NCBI GenBank assembly: GCA_013041835.1
Contig: JABDRH010000205.1
Location: 1-7,434 of the forward strand
Length of the DNA: 7,434 nucleotides
Direction of reading: 5' to 3'
DNA from: Desulfatitalea sp.
Lineage (GTDB): Bacteria; Desulfobacterota; Desulfobacteria; Desulfobacterales; Desulfosarcinaceae
Part shown: piece after piece, positions 1-5,011 of the stretch
How the letters are laid out: the number at the start of each line of letters is the position of its first letter
Position numbering within the stretch: the first letter of the stretch is position 1
Position numbers and translations under genes: made by a program
The notes under the pieces: generated by a model
Databases searched by the model: none
Told to the model about the DNA's origin: nothing
Seen by the model: the letters and a program-made list of their open reading frames with translations, nothing else

Positions 1-366
1 GGCACGCACCGCATCATCCACAATCTCTTCGGGTAAGTAAGCAGTGCCCATGACTTGTCCTTGCCGGTCTCTTGGCATCTGGGCAATGTCTGCATTCTGG
101 CAAAAGCGGCAGCGGAAATTGCAGCCCACGGTGGCAATGGAATAGGACCGACTACCCGGCAGCAGATGAAACAACGGTTTTTTTTCGATCGGGTCCACAT
201 GGCGTGCTATAAGGCGACCATACACCAGGGTTTCAAGTACGCCCTGGTTGTTTTGGCGTACTTGGCAGATGCCCCTGCGACCCGACTTGATGAGGCAACG
301 ATGGTGGCATAAATGGCACTTCACATTGCCGTCATCAAGGGTATCATAAAGATATGCTTCCAACAT
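1..366 (-). CDS. amrS: AmmeMemoRadiSam system radical SAM enzyme AmrS (N-terminal part, runs off the left edge)
   Basis: Reading the minus strand from the ATG at 366-364 gives 122 uninterrupted codons to the window edge, beginning MLEAYLYDTLDDG. Residues 17-34 carry a cysteine cluster (C17-x2-C20-x3-C24-x9-C34) followed by a GICQVRQN-like stretch. The family block HVDPIEKKPLFH lies at 56-67. The radical SAM [4Fe-4S] motif C82-x3-C86-x2-C89 sits in GCNFRCRFCQN (81-91). This arrangement is typical of the PflA-like radical SAM proteins encoded with AMMECR1- and Memo-like proteins (AmrA, AmrB). Full members are about 330-340 residues, so roughly the first third is present. The reaction of the system is not established here, and neither partner gene is visible; they could lie to the left. 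A GGAGG Shine-Dalgarno core (370-374 on the plus strand) is only 3 nt from the ATG, which is tight but still supports this start. The gene was probably missed by simple ORF finding because it has no stop codon in the window. Confidence 0.9.
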   Translation of the reverse strand, partial: MLEAYLYDTLDDGNVKCHLCHHRCLIKSGRRGICQVRQNNQGVLETLVYGRLIARHVDPIEKKPLFHLLPGSRSYSIATVGCNFRCRFCQNADIAQMPRDRQGQVMGTAYLPEEIVDDAVRA

Positions 367-499
367 GCACCTCCGTCGAAGTAGTATGGAATTTAACCAC
401 TGCGATAAATTCACCTGAAATTTGCTTCTCTCCCCCTTTAAATCGGTCAGGATGCGCTCTTTAAGTAGTAGAGGAGATGCTGTATCGCTTGTTTCTTGT
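367..499. other. Intergenic stretch upstream of amrS, no clear gene
   Basis: This AT-rich stretch must contain the leader and promoter of the minus-strand amrS gene, but I see no convincing -35/-10 pair on that strand. AAGTAGTA occurs twice (379-386 and 463-470), and GTTTCTT is repeated in tandem at 491-504. GAGGAG runs directly into an ATG at 477, but that frame closes after nine codons, so it is not called a gene. Confidence 0.4.
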
Positions 500-533
500 T
501 TCTTGACAAACTATCGTAGTTTTGACATATAGC
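500..533 (+). promoter_or_regulatory. Candidate promoter/operator: palindrome between two TTGACA boxes
   Basis: Two exact TTGACA hexamers lie at 503-508 and 522-527. Between and overlapping them is a perfect inverted repeat AAACTA-TCG-TAGTTT (508-522), the usual form of a dimeric repressor site. The best -10 match for the first box is TATAGC (528-533) with a long 19-bp spacer; the second box has no good -10. The reading direction, toward the MFS gene, is inferred. The site is now about 190 bp from that gene because a MITE-like insertion lies between them. Without the insertion the distance would be about 60 bp, a normal leader length. The operator and promoter functions are inference from sequence layout only. 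Confidence 0.4.
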
Positions 534-555
534 GCGAGCGCAAACAACAAATTTC

Positions 556-580
556 GTAGCTTCTCAACAAGTTATGGTAG
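556..580 (+). repeat. Left terminal inverted repeat of the MITE-like element
   Basis: This 25-bp arm pairs with 655-679 at 22 of 25 positions; the mismatches are at the fourth base and at two adjacent internal bases. Its inner 20 bp (561-580) also resemble 500-519 in direct orientation at 15 of 20 positions. Confidence 0.75.
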
Positions 581-654
581 AAAAAACTAAGAAACGGTGG
601 GTTACACCTGTAAGTACCTGATTTAATTATAAACGATTTTTCGCATTCTAAATA

Positions 655-679
655 CTACCATAACTCATTGAGAAGTTAC
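655..679 (-). repeat. Right terminal inverted repeat of the MITE-like element
   Basis: This is the inverted partner of 556-580. It ends directly against the second AATTTC copy (680-685) and lies about 45 bp upstream of the MFS start codon. Confidence 0.75.
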
Positions 680-699
680 AATTTCCATCTCACAATTCA

Positions 700-717
700 T
701 TCTCCCCTGAAGGAGAA
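700..717 (+). promoter_or_regulatory. Shine-Dalgarno site of the MFS gene inside a small hairpin
   Basis: TTCTCC (700-705) and GGAGAA (712-717) are perfect complements with a 6-nt loop. The Shine-Dalgarno sequence AAGGAG (710-715) is mostly within the right arm, 7 nt from the TTG start at 723. In the RNA the ribosome site would be paired, which could damp translation. The stem is only 6 bp, so the effect is uncertain. Confidence 0.45.
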
Positions 718-722
718 ACATA

Positions 723-1988
723 TTGTTGATTAAAGGTAGAAATTTCCGGGGTTGGATGAGCATTGCGGGCGCGACGGCGTCCATCTTCGCTTTAGGGGCG
801 GCAATGTATTCGTTCGGGGTATTCCTTCCGTGGCTATGTAAGGAATTTGACTGGACCCGCGGCCAGGTTTCCATCGGGATGAGCGTCCTGGTCATGCTGG
901 CGTCGCTCTTGGCCCCTGCCGCCGGTTTTTTTGTCGAAAAGTTCGGTCCGAGGCGGGCCATCACCGGCGGCAATATCGTAATTGTATTGGCGTTCGTGTC
1001 CCTCGCATATCAGCAAGCGCTCTGGCAGTTCTATTTTGCCTACTCGGCCATCGGTATCGGTACTGCTTTCGCCGCCCTCGTTGCCGGGAGCACCCTGGCC
1101 ACAAACTGGTTTACCCGAAAGGCGCCGCTTGCCATCAGTATTCTCACCGCGGCGTCGGGCATCGGTGGTCTTGTTCTCGTTCCGATCATCGGCTTGTTGA
1201 TCGGCAGGATTGGCTGGAGGGATACATACCTTTTCTTATCAGCCGTTATTTTTGCTTTTGGGGTCCTCGTGCCACTGGTGATCGTCAAGAACAGGCCCGA
1301 GGATGTTGGAACATCACGTGAACGCATGGATTCAGCCACCGAAAATACGTTTTCCCAGAACGACCGTGTCGCCCAAGCGCACCCTCCTGACGATGTCACG
1401 TTGCATGCGGCGCTACGTACCCGTGAGTTCTGGCTCCTGACGGCGCTTCGTTCCATCGCGATATTCGTGTTTGTGTTTTTTACGGCGCATCAAGCGGTAT
1501 ACCTGACAGACCAGGGCCTGAGTATGAAAATCGCCGCGTTCACACTGGGTGTACTCCCCGGGGCAAGCGTCATCGGCACACTCGCGGTCGGCTTCCTTGC
1601 GCTGAAAACCAGCTTGAAATGGCTGGGTATAGTTTCTACCGCGGCCATGTTTGCGAGCACCATCATTGCCCCCTTGATACGATCGGCGCCCATGGCCTTT
1701 GTTTTTTCCGTTTTGTTCGGCTGTGGATACGGCGCGGTGCTTGTATGTAACGTGAGTCTTATTCCCCTTTATTTCGGGAAGAGGCACTTTTCGAAGATTT
1801 TAGGTGTCTCGATCTTTCTATCCATTTTCGGCATGCTGGGCGCCCCTGTGGGCGGATTCCTTTTCGATGCCCAAGGCACTTATTTTACGGCCCTGATCAT
1901 CATGTCAGCAATAACCGCCTTGGGCTTGATCTGCATTATTTCCATCCGGTCGCATAAGGCGCTTCCCTTGAAGCTCGCGCAAAAATAA
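723..1988 (+). CDS. MFS transporter, monocarboxylate/oxalate-formate antiporter-like
   Basis: The 421-residue product is an inner-membrane secondary transporter of the major facilitator superfamily. About 12 hydrophobic segments are visible, in two groups of six (roughly residues 12-187 and 235-407), separated by a hydrophilic loop rich in charged residues (190-232). The loop between helices 2 and 3 carries motif A, GFFVEKFGPRRAI (68-80), with Glu where Asp is usual. The N-terminal GVFLPWLCKEFDWTRGQVS and the NWF and NRPEDVG stretches are typical of the OFA/monocarboxylate-porter branch, so a small carboxylate is a reasonable substrate guess but cannot be read from the sequence. The start is TTG at 723, with AAGGAG 7 nt upstream; a second TTG follows at once, and no ATG gives a full first helix. 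Neighbours are unrelated and transcription is monocistronic, ending before the palindrome at 2014-2081. Confidence 0.9.
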   Translation: MLIKGRNFRGWMSIAGATASIFALGAAMYSFGVFLPWLCKEFDWTRGQVSIGMSVLVMLASLLAPAAGFFVEKFGPRRAITGGNIVIVLAFVSLAYQQALWQFYFAYSAIGIGTAFAALVAGSTLATNWFTRKAPLAISILTAASGIGGLVLVPIIGLLIGRIGWRDTYLFLSAVIFAFGVLVPLVIVKNRPEDVGTSRERMDSATENTFSQNDRVAQAHPPDDVTLHAALRTREFWLLTALRSIAIFVFVFFTAHQAVYLTDQGLSMKIAAFTLGVLPGASVIGTLAVGFLALKTSLKWLGIVSTAAMFASTIIAPLIRSAPMAFVFSVLFGCGYGAVLVCNVSLIPLYFGKRHFSKILGVSIFLSIFGMLGAPVGGFLFDAQGTYFTALIIMSAITALGLICIISIRSHKALPLKLAQK

Positions 1989-2013
1989 ATTTACATTTTT
2001 AGGTGTTGCGGCG

Positions 2014-2081
2014 CTCACCCGGCAAGGCACAAAAATACAGGATATCGAGATATTCTGTATTTTTGTGCCTTGCCGGGTGAG
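2014..2081. terminator. Long palindrome between convergent genes, likely bidirectional terminator
   Basis: The arms 2014-2040 and 2055-2081 are perfect 27-bp inverted repeats. The 14-bp centre can pair further (one G-T pair, then ATATC with GATAT), leaving a CGAG loop, so the whole 68 bp can fold into one hairpin. A5 (2031-2035) and T5 (2060-2064) flank an inner stem around ATACAG/CTGTAT. On either strand that looks like an A-tract, a stem and a T-tract, as in a bidirectional intrinsic terminator. Further out, ACATTTTTA (1993-2001) is inverted at TAAAAATGT (2095-2103). The structure lies between the stop of the MFS gene (1988) and the stop of the convergent methyltransferase (2126). An outer GC-rich stem of this length is more than a terminator needs, so a repeat or mobile origin is also possible. 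Confidence 0.7.
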
Positions 2082-2125
2082 ATGGATCGGCGCATAAAAA
2101 TGTGAAGGTGTTTTTGCGCGAGCCC

Positions 2126-2929
2126 TTAGATTCTATCAGTGAAATGATGCCGCTTGGCATTTACTGCCGATCCCACCGGCACCGATCCGCGCAAAATGGC
2201 TGTGTTTTTTTTGGGAATGTAACGGATGGCCAGGGGGCGGGTGCGAAAACGCGGCACCAGGGTTGCCACCATGCCGGCAAAGGCGCCAAAGGGACAACGT
2301 CGCAGAATCTCAAATGACTCAATGCTATTGAACATCCTGGCTTGGGTGTGGGGCAACTGGCACACCGTGCGCCAAGCCATCGGCACCGGTCCGGCCTTGG
2401 CTCTCACCAGCCGTTTAAGCTCCCACATACTGAAAAGGCGGGCCTGGCTGAACACCTGGGCCCCCCAGAACGATTTACGCCAACGCTGGAGGCCCTTAAG
2501 GGCAAAGCGGTTCAGAAAACCGAAGAAAACCTTATCCTTGGCCACCCTGCATGCTTCTTCGACGGCTTTGTCGACATCATCCACGAACTCGAGACATAGA
2601 AAGAACAGGGCATGGTTGAAAGAGTTGTCGTCGAAAGGCAATTCTTCGGCAAAGCCCCGGTAGAGATCAACGCGATTGGCCAGGGCGTCCGATGCCAGCT
2701 CGAGCATATAGGGCGATGAGTCGATGCCGGTCACGTTCATGCCCAGGTTCAGCAAAGGTAGTGCGCTGTTGCCCGCGCCGCACCCGATATCCAGGATCGA
2801 TTCGCCGACCGCCGGTTGGAGCAAGTTGAGCATCAGGTCGCACTCCAGCCGCGCCGCCCACTGATTGGCGGGCTGAGCCGCCCAGCGGGTGTAGTCGCGT
2901 GCATCTTGGAAATCGAACACATACCCCAT
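2126..2929 (-). CDS. Class I SAM-dependent methyltransferase (Methyltransf_11 type), substrate unknown
   Basis: The 267-residue protein has a Rossmann-type methyltransferase core. Motif I, ILDIGCGAGN (45-54), is the glycine-rich S-adenosylmethionine loop. It is followed by the acidic residue of motif II in VTGIDSS (66-72; Asp70, expected to bind the ribose) and by AEELPFDDNSFNHALFF (94-110), the usual strand-4 region. The C-terminal third, about 140-267, is basic and not recognisable as a known substrate domain. There is no signal peptide, so it should act in the cytoplasm. The start is the ATG at 2929-2927, with GAGG (2938-2941 on the plus strand) 8 nt upstream; the ribosome site overlaps the palindrome GGTATACC (2932-2939). 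It stands alone between two plus-strand genes. Small-molecule methylation (quinone, lipid or similar) is possible, but nothing in the sequence decides it. Confidence 0.88.
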   Translation of the reverse strand: MGYVFDFQDARDYTRWAAQPANQWAARLECDLMLNLLQPAVGESILDIGCGAGNSALPLLNLGMNVTGIDSSPYMLELASDALANRVDLYRGFAEELPFDDNSFNHALFFLCLEFVDDVDKAVEEACRVAKDKVFFGFLNRFALKGLQRWRKSFWGAQVFSQARLFSMWELKRLVRAKAGPVPMAWRTVCQLPHTQARMFNSIESFEILRRCPFGAFAGMVATLVPRFRTRPLAIRYIPKKNTAILRGSVPVGSAVNAKRHHFTDRI

Positions 2930-2982
2930 CCGGTATACCTCGCAGCGGCCGTTCGGAAGACTGAAGAGGCGAAAAACACGTA

Positions 2983-3012
2983 ACTATTGACCAATTGGGC
3001 TCTATTTGTCAA
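2983..3012 (-). promoter_or_regulatory. Candidate sigma-70 promoter of the methyltransferase gene
   Basis: On the minus strand TTGACA (3012-3007) is followed after 18 bp by AATAGT (2988-2983), a 4 of 6 match to the -10 box. The predicted leader is about 45-50 nt. The inverted repeat ATTGAC (2986-2991) / GTCAAT (3008-3013) spans the promoter, and CCAATTGG (2991-2998) lies between the two halves; these could be regulator sites. Confidence 0.35.
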
Positions 3013-3013
3013 T

Positions 3014-3170
3014 CGGAATAAGGTTTTCAGGGGGCGGCGCACGAGCGTGACCTAAAATTGTGGGCACCCGACCACCAAGTCATGGATCGGTAATCGGCAC
3101 TGCCGGAACTTCGGCATCGTTGCCGCTTTCCAAAAAAACAAGTTCCTATCTCATCGCATACCAATATAGC
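3014..3170. other. Non-coding part of the divergent intergenic region
   Basis: I find no open frame with a ribosome site here. The only structure is a small hairpin, TGCCGG-AACT-TCGGCA (3101-3116), five Watson-Crick pairs plus one G-T, without a T-run. It is not near either gene start, and no function is assigned. Confidence 0.3.
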
Positions 3171-3197
3171 TCAAGTTCAAAACAGGTCGGCCGATCA
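3171..3197 (+). promoter_or_regulatory. Sigma-28 (FliA-type) promoter of the chemoreceptor gene
   Basis: TCAAGTTC (3171-3178), an 11-bp spacer, then GCCGATCA (3190-3197) match the flagellar sigma-28 consensus TAAAGTTT-N11-GCCGATAA at 6 of 8 and 7 of 8 positions with exactly the expected spacing. The nearest downstream gene encodes a methyl-accepting chemotaxis protein, a classic member of that regulon. Transcription would start near 3204, giving a leader of about 100 nt to the ATG at 3302. Confidence 0.7.
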
Positions 3198-3301
3198 TAT
3201 AGGTGACCGATGCGTCAGGATTTGGAGGGCCGTAGACAACTGCGACAATCGCTTCTGACACCATTTTGGAAGGTGATCCAACTGAATTGGGAACCAGGAA
3301 A

Positions 3302-4909
3302 ATGAAATTTGCAAACATGAAAATCGCACCAAAGCTTTTTGGCAGTTTTATGGTGGTAACGCTGATCTTTTTAGGCGTAACCGCTTATCAGATCACAGGT
3401 ATGTATAAAATGCGAGAACTTCAACGTGAAGGCGCGCAAAGGGCATACAAAGCGCTTGAGATCAACCAAATAATGTCCCGTTTTAATGACGCTTATTCGG
3501 TAATAGCCGACTCGATTTTAAAGCGTGATCTTGATGAAACCAATGAGAATTTCAACCAGGTCAGAGCGTTAGCGCAAGAGGACATTCTGCGTGTGGTGGA
3601 ACTGGCGGATACATTCGAACAAAAGGCGTGGGCTAACGAATTTAAAGATTATTACCAGAAATACCTGAATGTAATTGAAAATCAAGTGCAAGCGATCTAC
3701 GCCGATGAAGATAAAAGCCGCAAGATCGGCGAAACACTTGACGGCATTCGCGATGAAGCTGAAGCCCCCCTTATCAGCTTGCTTGAATCATTGGCCGAAG
3801 AGACATTTACGTTCGATGAACGGTACGACGCCACCGGTCGCCGGGTTCAGCTTATCTCCATCATTATTACAGTATTCGGGATTACCTTCGCAATGCTGCT
3901 GGCATGGCGAATCACCCGCGCAATTACCAAGCCGATGATAGCGGGTGTTGGTGTGGCAAATACACTTGCCCGAGGTGATTTGACCATAGATATCGATATC
4001 CCTGGTAACGATGAGGTCAGTCAGCTCATGTCCGCCATGAAAAACATGGTCCAGTCTCTCAGAGATGTGGTGACCGATGTGAAAAACGTGGCGAAAAATG
4101 TCGCCTCTGGCAGCCAGCAGATGAATTCTACTTCTTTTGAGATGTCCCGGGGTGCCACTGAACAGGCTTCGGCTGCTGAGGAGGCTTCTTCATCCATGGA
4201 GGAGATGGCTTCTAACATCAGGCAGAACGCTGACAATGCCATGCAGACCGAAAAAATTGCGGCTAAATCTTCAGAGGACGCCCAAGAAGGTGGAAAGGCG
4301 GTTGATGAGACTGTGTCGGCGATGAAGAACATCGCAGTGAAAATTACAATCATTGAAGAGATCGCGCGATCAACAGACCTGTTGGCGTTAAATGCCGCCA
4401 TTGAGGCGGCCCGTGCAGGAGAAAACGGCAAGGGCTTCGCGGTTGTGGCTTCAGAAGTCCGCAAGCTGGCGGAGCGCAGCCAAACAGCAGCCGGAGAAAT
4501 AAGCAAGCTGTTAAGCTCCAGTGTGCAAGTGGCTGAAAGGGCTGGAAGGATGCTGTCCCAGATCGTTCCCGATATCCAGAAGACGGCGCAACTGGTTCAG
4601 GAGATCAGCGCAGCCAGCAACGAGCAAAATTCCGGAGCTGAACAGATCAACAGTGCGATTCAGCAGTTGGACCAGGTAACCCAGCAGAACGCGTCGGCGT
4701 CTGAACAGTTGTCCTCAACGGCGGAGGATCTGGCAAGCCAGGCAGAACAACTTCAAAAAACCATAGCCTTCTTTAATTTAGATATGAGCGCCAACGATGT
4801 TCCCAATGATATGGAGAATCCACAAAAAAGGGTTCAAATAGACCCTTCATCAATGCCTGAAGCAACGGTCACCAACGATAATAATAACCATTTTGCCATA
4901 TCGGAATAA
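3302..4909 (+). CDS. Methyl-accepting chemotaxis protein with a periplasmic four-helix-bundle-like sensor
   Basis: A 535-residue transmembrane chemoreceptor that would signal through CheW and CheA to the flagellar motor. In order: a short cytoplasmic start [15 protein letters not shown]1 (about 14-33), a mostly helical periplasmic sensor of about 150 residues (34-182) resembling 4HB_MCP, TM2 (183-203), a HAMP linker (204-256), and a long coiled-coil signalling domain. The hairpin tip is [21 protein letters not shown] (residues near 354-374), continuing [19 protein letters not shown]. The tip reads RST where many receptors have RQT or FQT. Candidate methylation sites are the Glu/Gln pairs in the flanking helices. 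The C-terminus ends NNHFAISE, with no CheR-binding NWETF-like pentapeptide. An in-frame TTG at 3266 would add 12 residues but has no ribosome site; the ATG at 3302 has AGGA only 2 nt away, so the exact start (also ATG 3317) is uncertain. The sigma-28 promoter upstream fits the role. The ligand is unknown. Confidence 0.95.
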   Translation: MKFANMKIAPKLFGSFMVVTLIFLGVTAYQITGMYKMRELQREGAQRAYKALEINQIMSRFNDAYSVIADSILKRDLDETNENFNQVRALAQEDILRVVELADTFEQKAWANEFKDYYQKYLNVIENQVQAIYADEDKSRKIGETLDGIRDEAEAPLISLLESLAEETFTFDERYDATGRRVQLISIIITVFGITFAMLLAWRITRAITKPMIAGVGVANTLARGDLTIDIDIPGNDEVSQLMSAMKNMVQSLRDVVTDVKNVAKNVASGSQQMNSTSFEMSRGATEQASAAEEASSSMEEMASNIRQNADNAMQTEKIAAKSSEDAQEGGKAVDETVSAMKNIAVKITIIEEIARSTDLLALNAAIEAARAGENGKGFAVVASEVRKLAERSQTAAGEISKLLSSSVQVAERAGRMLSQIVPDIQKTAQLVQEISAASNEQNSGAEQINSAIQQLDQVTQQNASASEQLSSTAEDLASQAEQLQKTIAFFNLDMSANDVPNDMENPQKRVQIDPSSMPEATVTNDNNNHFAISE

Positions 4910-4939
4910 GCTTTACAGGTCGGCATGATTGTGATCTGA

Positions 4940-4993
4940 AAGCCCCTGCATGCACCGGATCCGAATCCGGCAGCCCAGGGGTTTATCCTTTTT
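4940..4993 (+). terminator. Branched terminator hairpin after the chemoreceptor gene
   Basis: An outer stem pairs AAGCCCCTG (4940-4948) with CAGGGGTTT (4976-4984), including one G-T pair. Inside it a second perfect stem, CCGGAT-CCGA-ATCCGG (4955-4970), adds stability. The outer right arm runs into a T-rich tract (4982-4993: TTTATCCTTTTT). This looks like a rho-independent terminator for the chemoreceptor, although the T-tract is interrupted. It ends less than 20 nt before the recD2 start codon, so it may act as an attenuator-like leader structure instead. Confidence 0.6.
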
Positions 4994-5011
4994 CAAAGGC
5001 ATGGCATCGAT

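Larger units (their letters stand above)
556..679. mobile_element. MITE-like element, 124 bp, with 25-bp terminal inverted repeats and a 6-bp target duplication
   Basis: The left arm 556-580 and the right arm 655-679 are inverted copies of each other, matching at 22 of 25 positions; the right arm begins CTACCATAACTCATTGAG. They enclose 74 bp with no coding potential. AATTTC abuts the left arm at 550-555 and the right arm at 680-685, exactly where inverted-repeat similarity stops, so it looks like a 6-bp target-site duplication. The size, terminal repeats, duplication and lack of a transposase are what define a miniature inverted-repeat transposable element. The outer ends (GTAGC/GTAAC) recall the GTAA ends of some IS66-type elements, but those usually make 8-bp duplications, so the family is left open. 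The interior has a TATAAA box (628-633) with no good -35, and a small palindrome TTACA-CC-TGTAA (602-613). Only one copy is present in the window. Confidence 0.6.

Noticed and set aside
178..185. Run of eight T as a programmed slippage site in amrS
   Set aside because: It encodes the conserved EKKP segment in frame, and the frame stays open on both sides, so no slippage is needed.
55..312. Plus-strand 85-codon open frame
   Set aside because: It is antisense to the amrS reading frame, whose motifs are unmistakable.
477..506. ATG directly after GAGGAG, as a possible leader peptide
   Set aside because: It closes after nine codons (MLYRLFLVS), has no spacing between the ribosome site and the ATG, and shows no attenuator structure or link to a downstream gene.
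367..722. CRISPR array or att site in the repeat-rich gap
   Set aside because: The repeats are only two inverted arms and one diverged copy, with no regular spacing and no cas or integrase gene nearby.
2226..2663. Plus-strand 145-codon open frame opposite the methyltransferase
   Set aside because: It has an arginine-rich, low-complexity composition typical of an antisense shadow, while the minus strand encodes a clear SAM-binding motif.
3101..3116. TGCCGG/TCGGCA hairpin as a terminator or small RNA end
   Set aside because: It has no T-run and no gene ends nearby, and the stem is short with one G-T pair.
3111..3127. Possible sigma-54 promoter (GG-N10-GC) upstream of the chemoreceptor
   Set aside because: Only the bare GG/GC dinucleotides fit; the rest of the consensus is absent, and the sigma-28 site downstream fits far better.
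4021..4506. Minus-strand 161-codon open frame inside the chemoreceptor gene
   Set aside because: Antisense frames over receptor coiled coils often stay open; the Ala/Ser-rich product matches nothing and has no context of its own.
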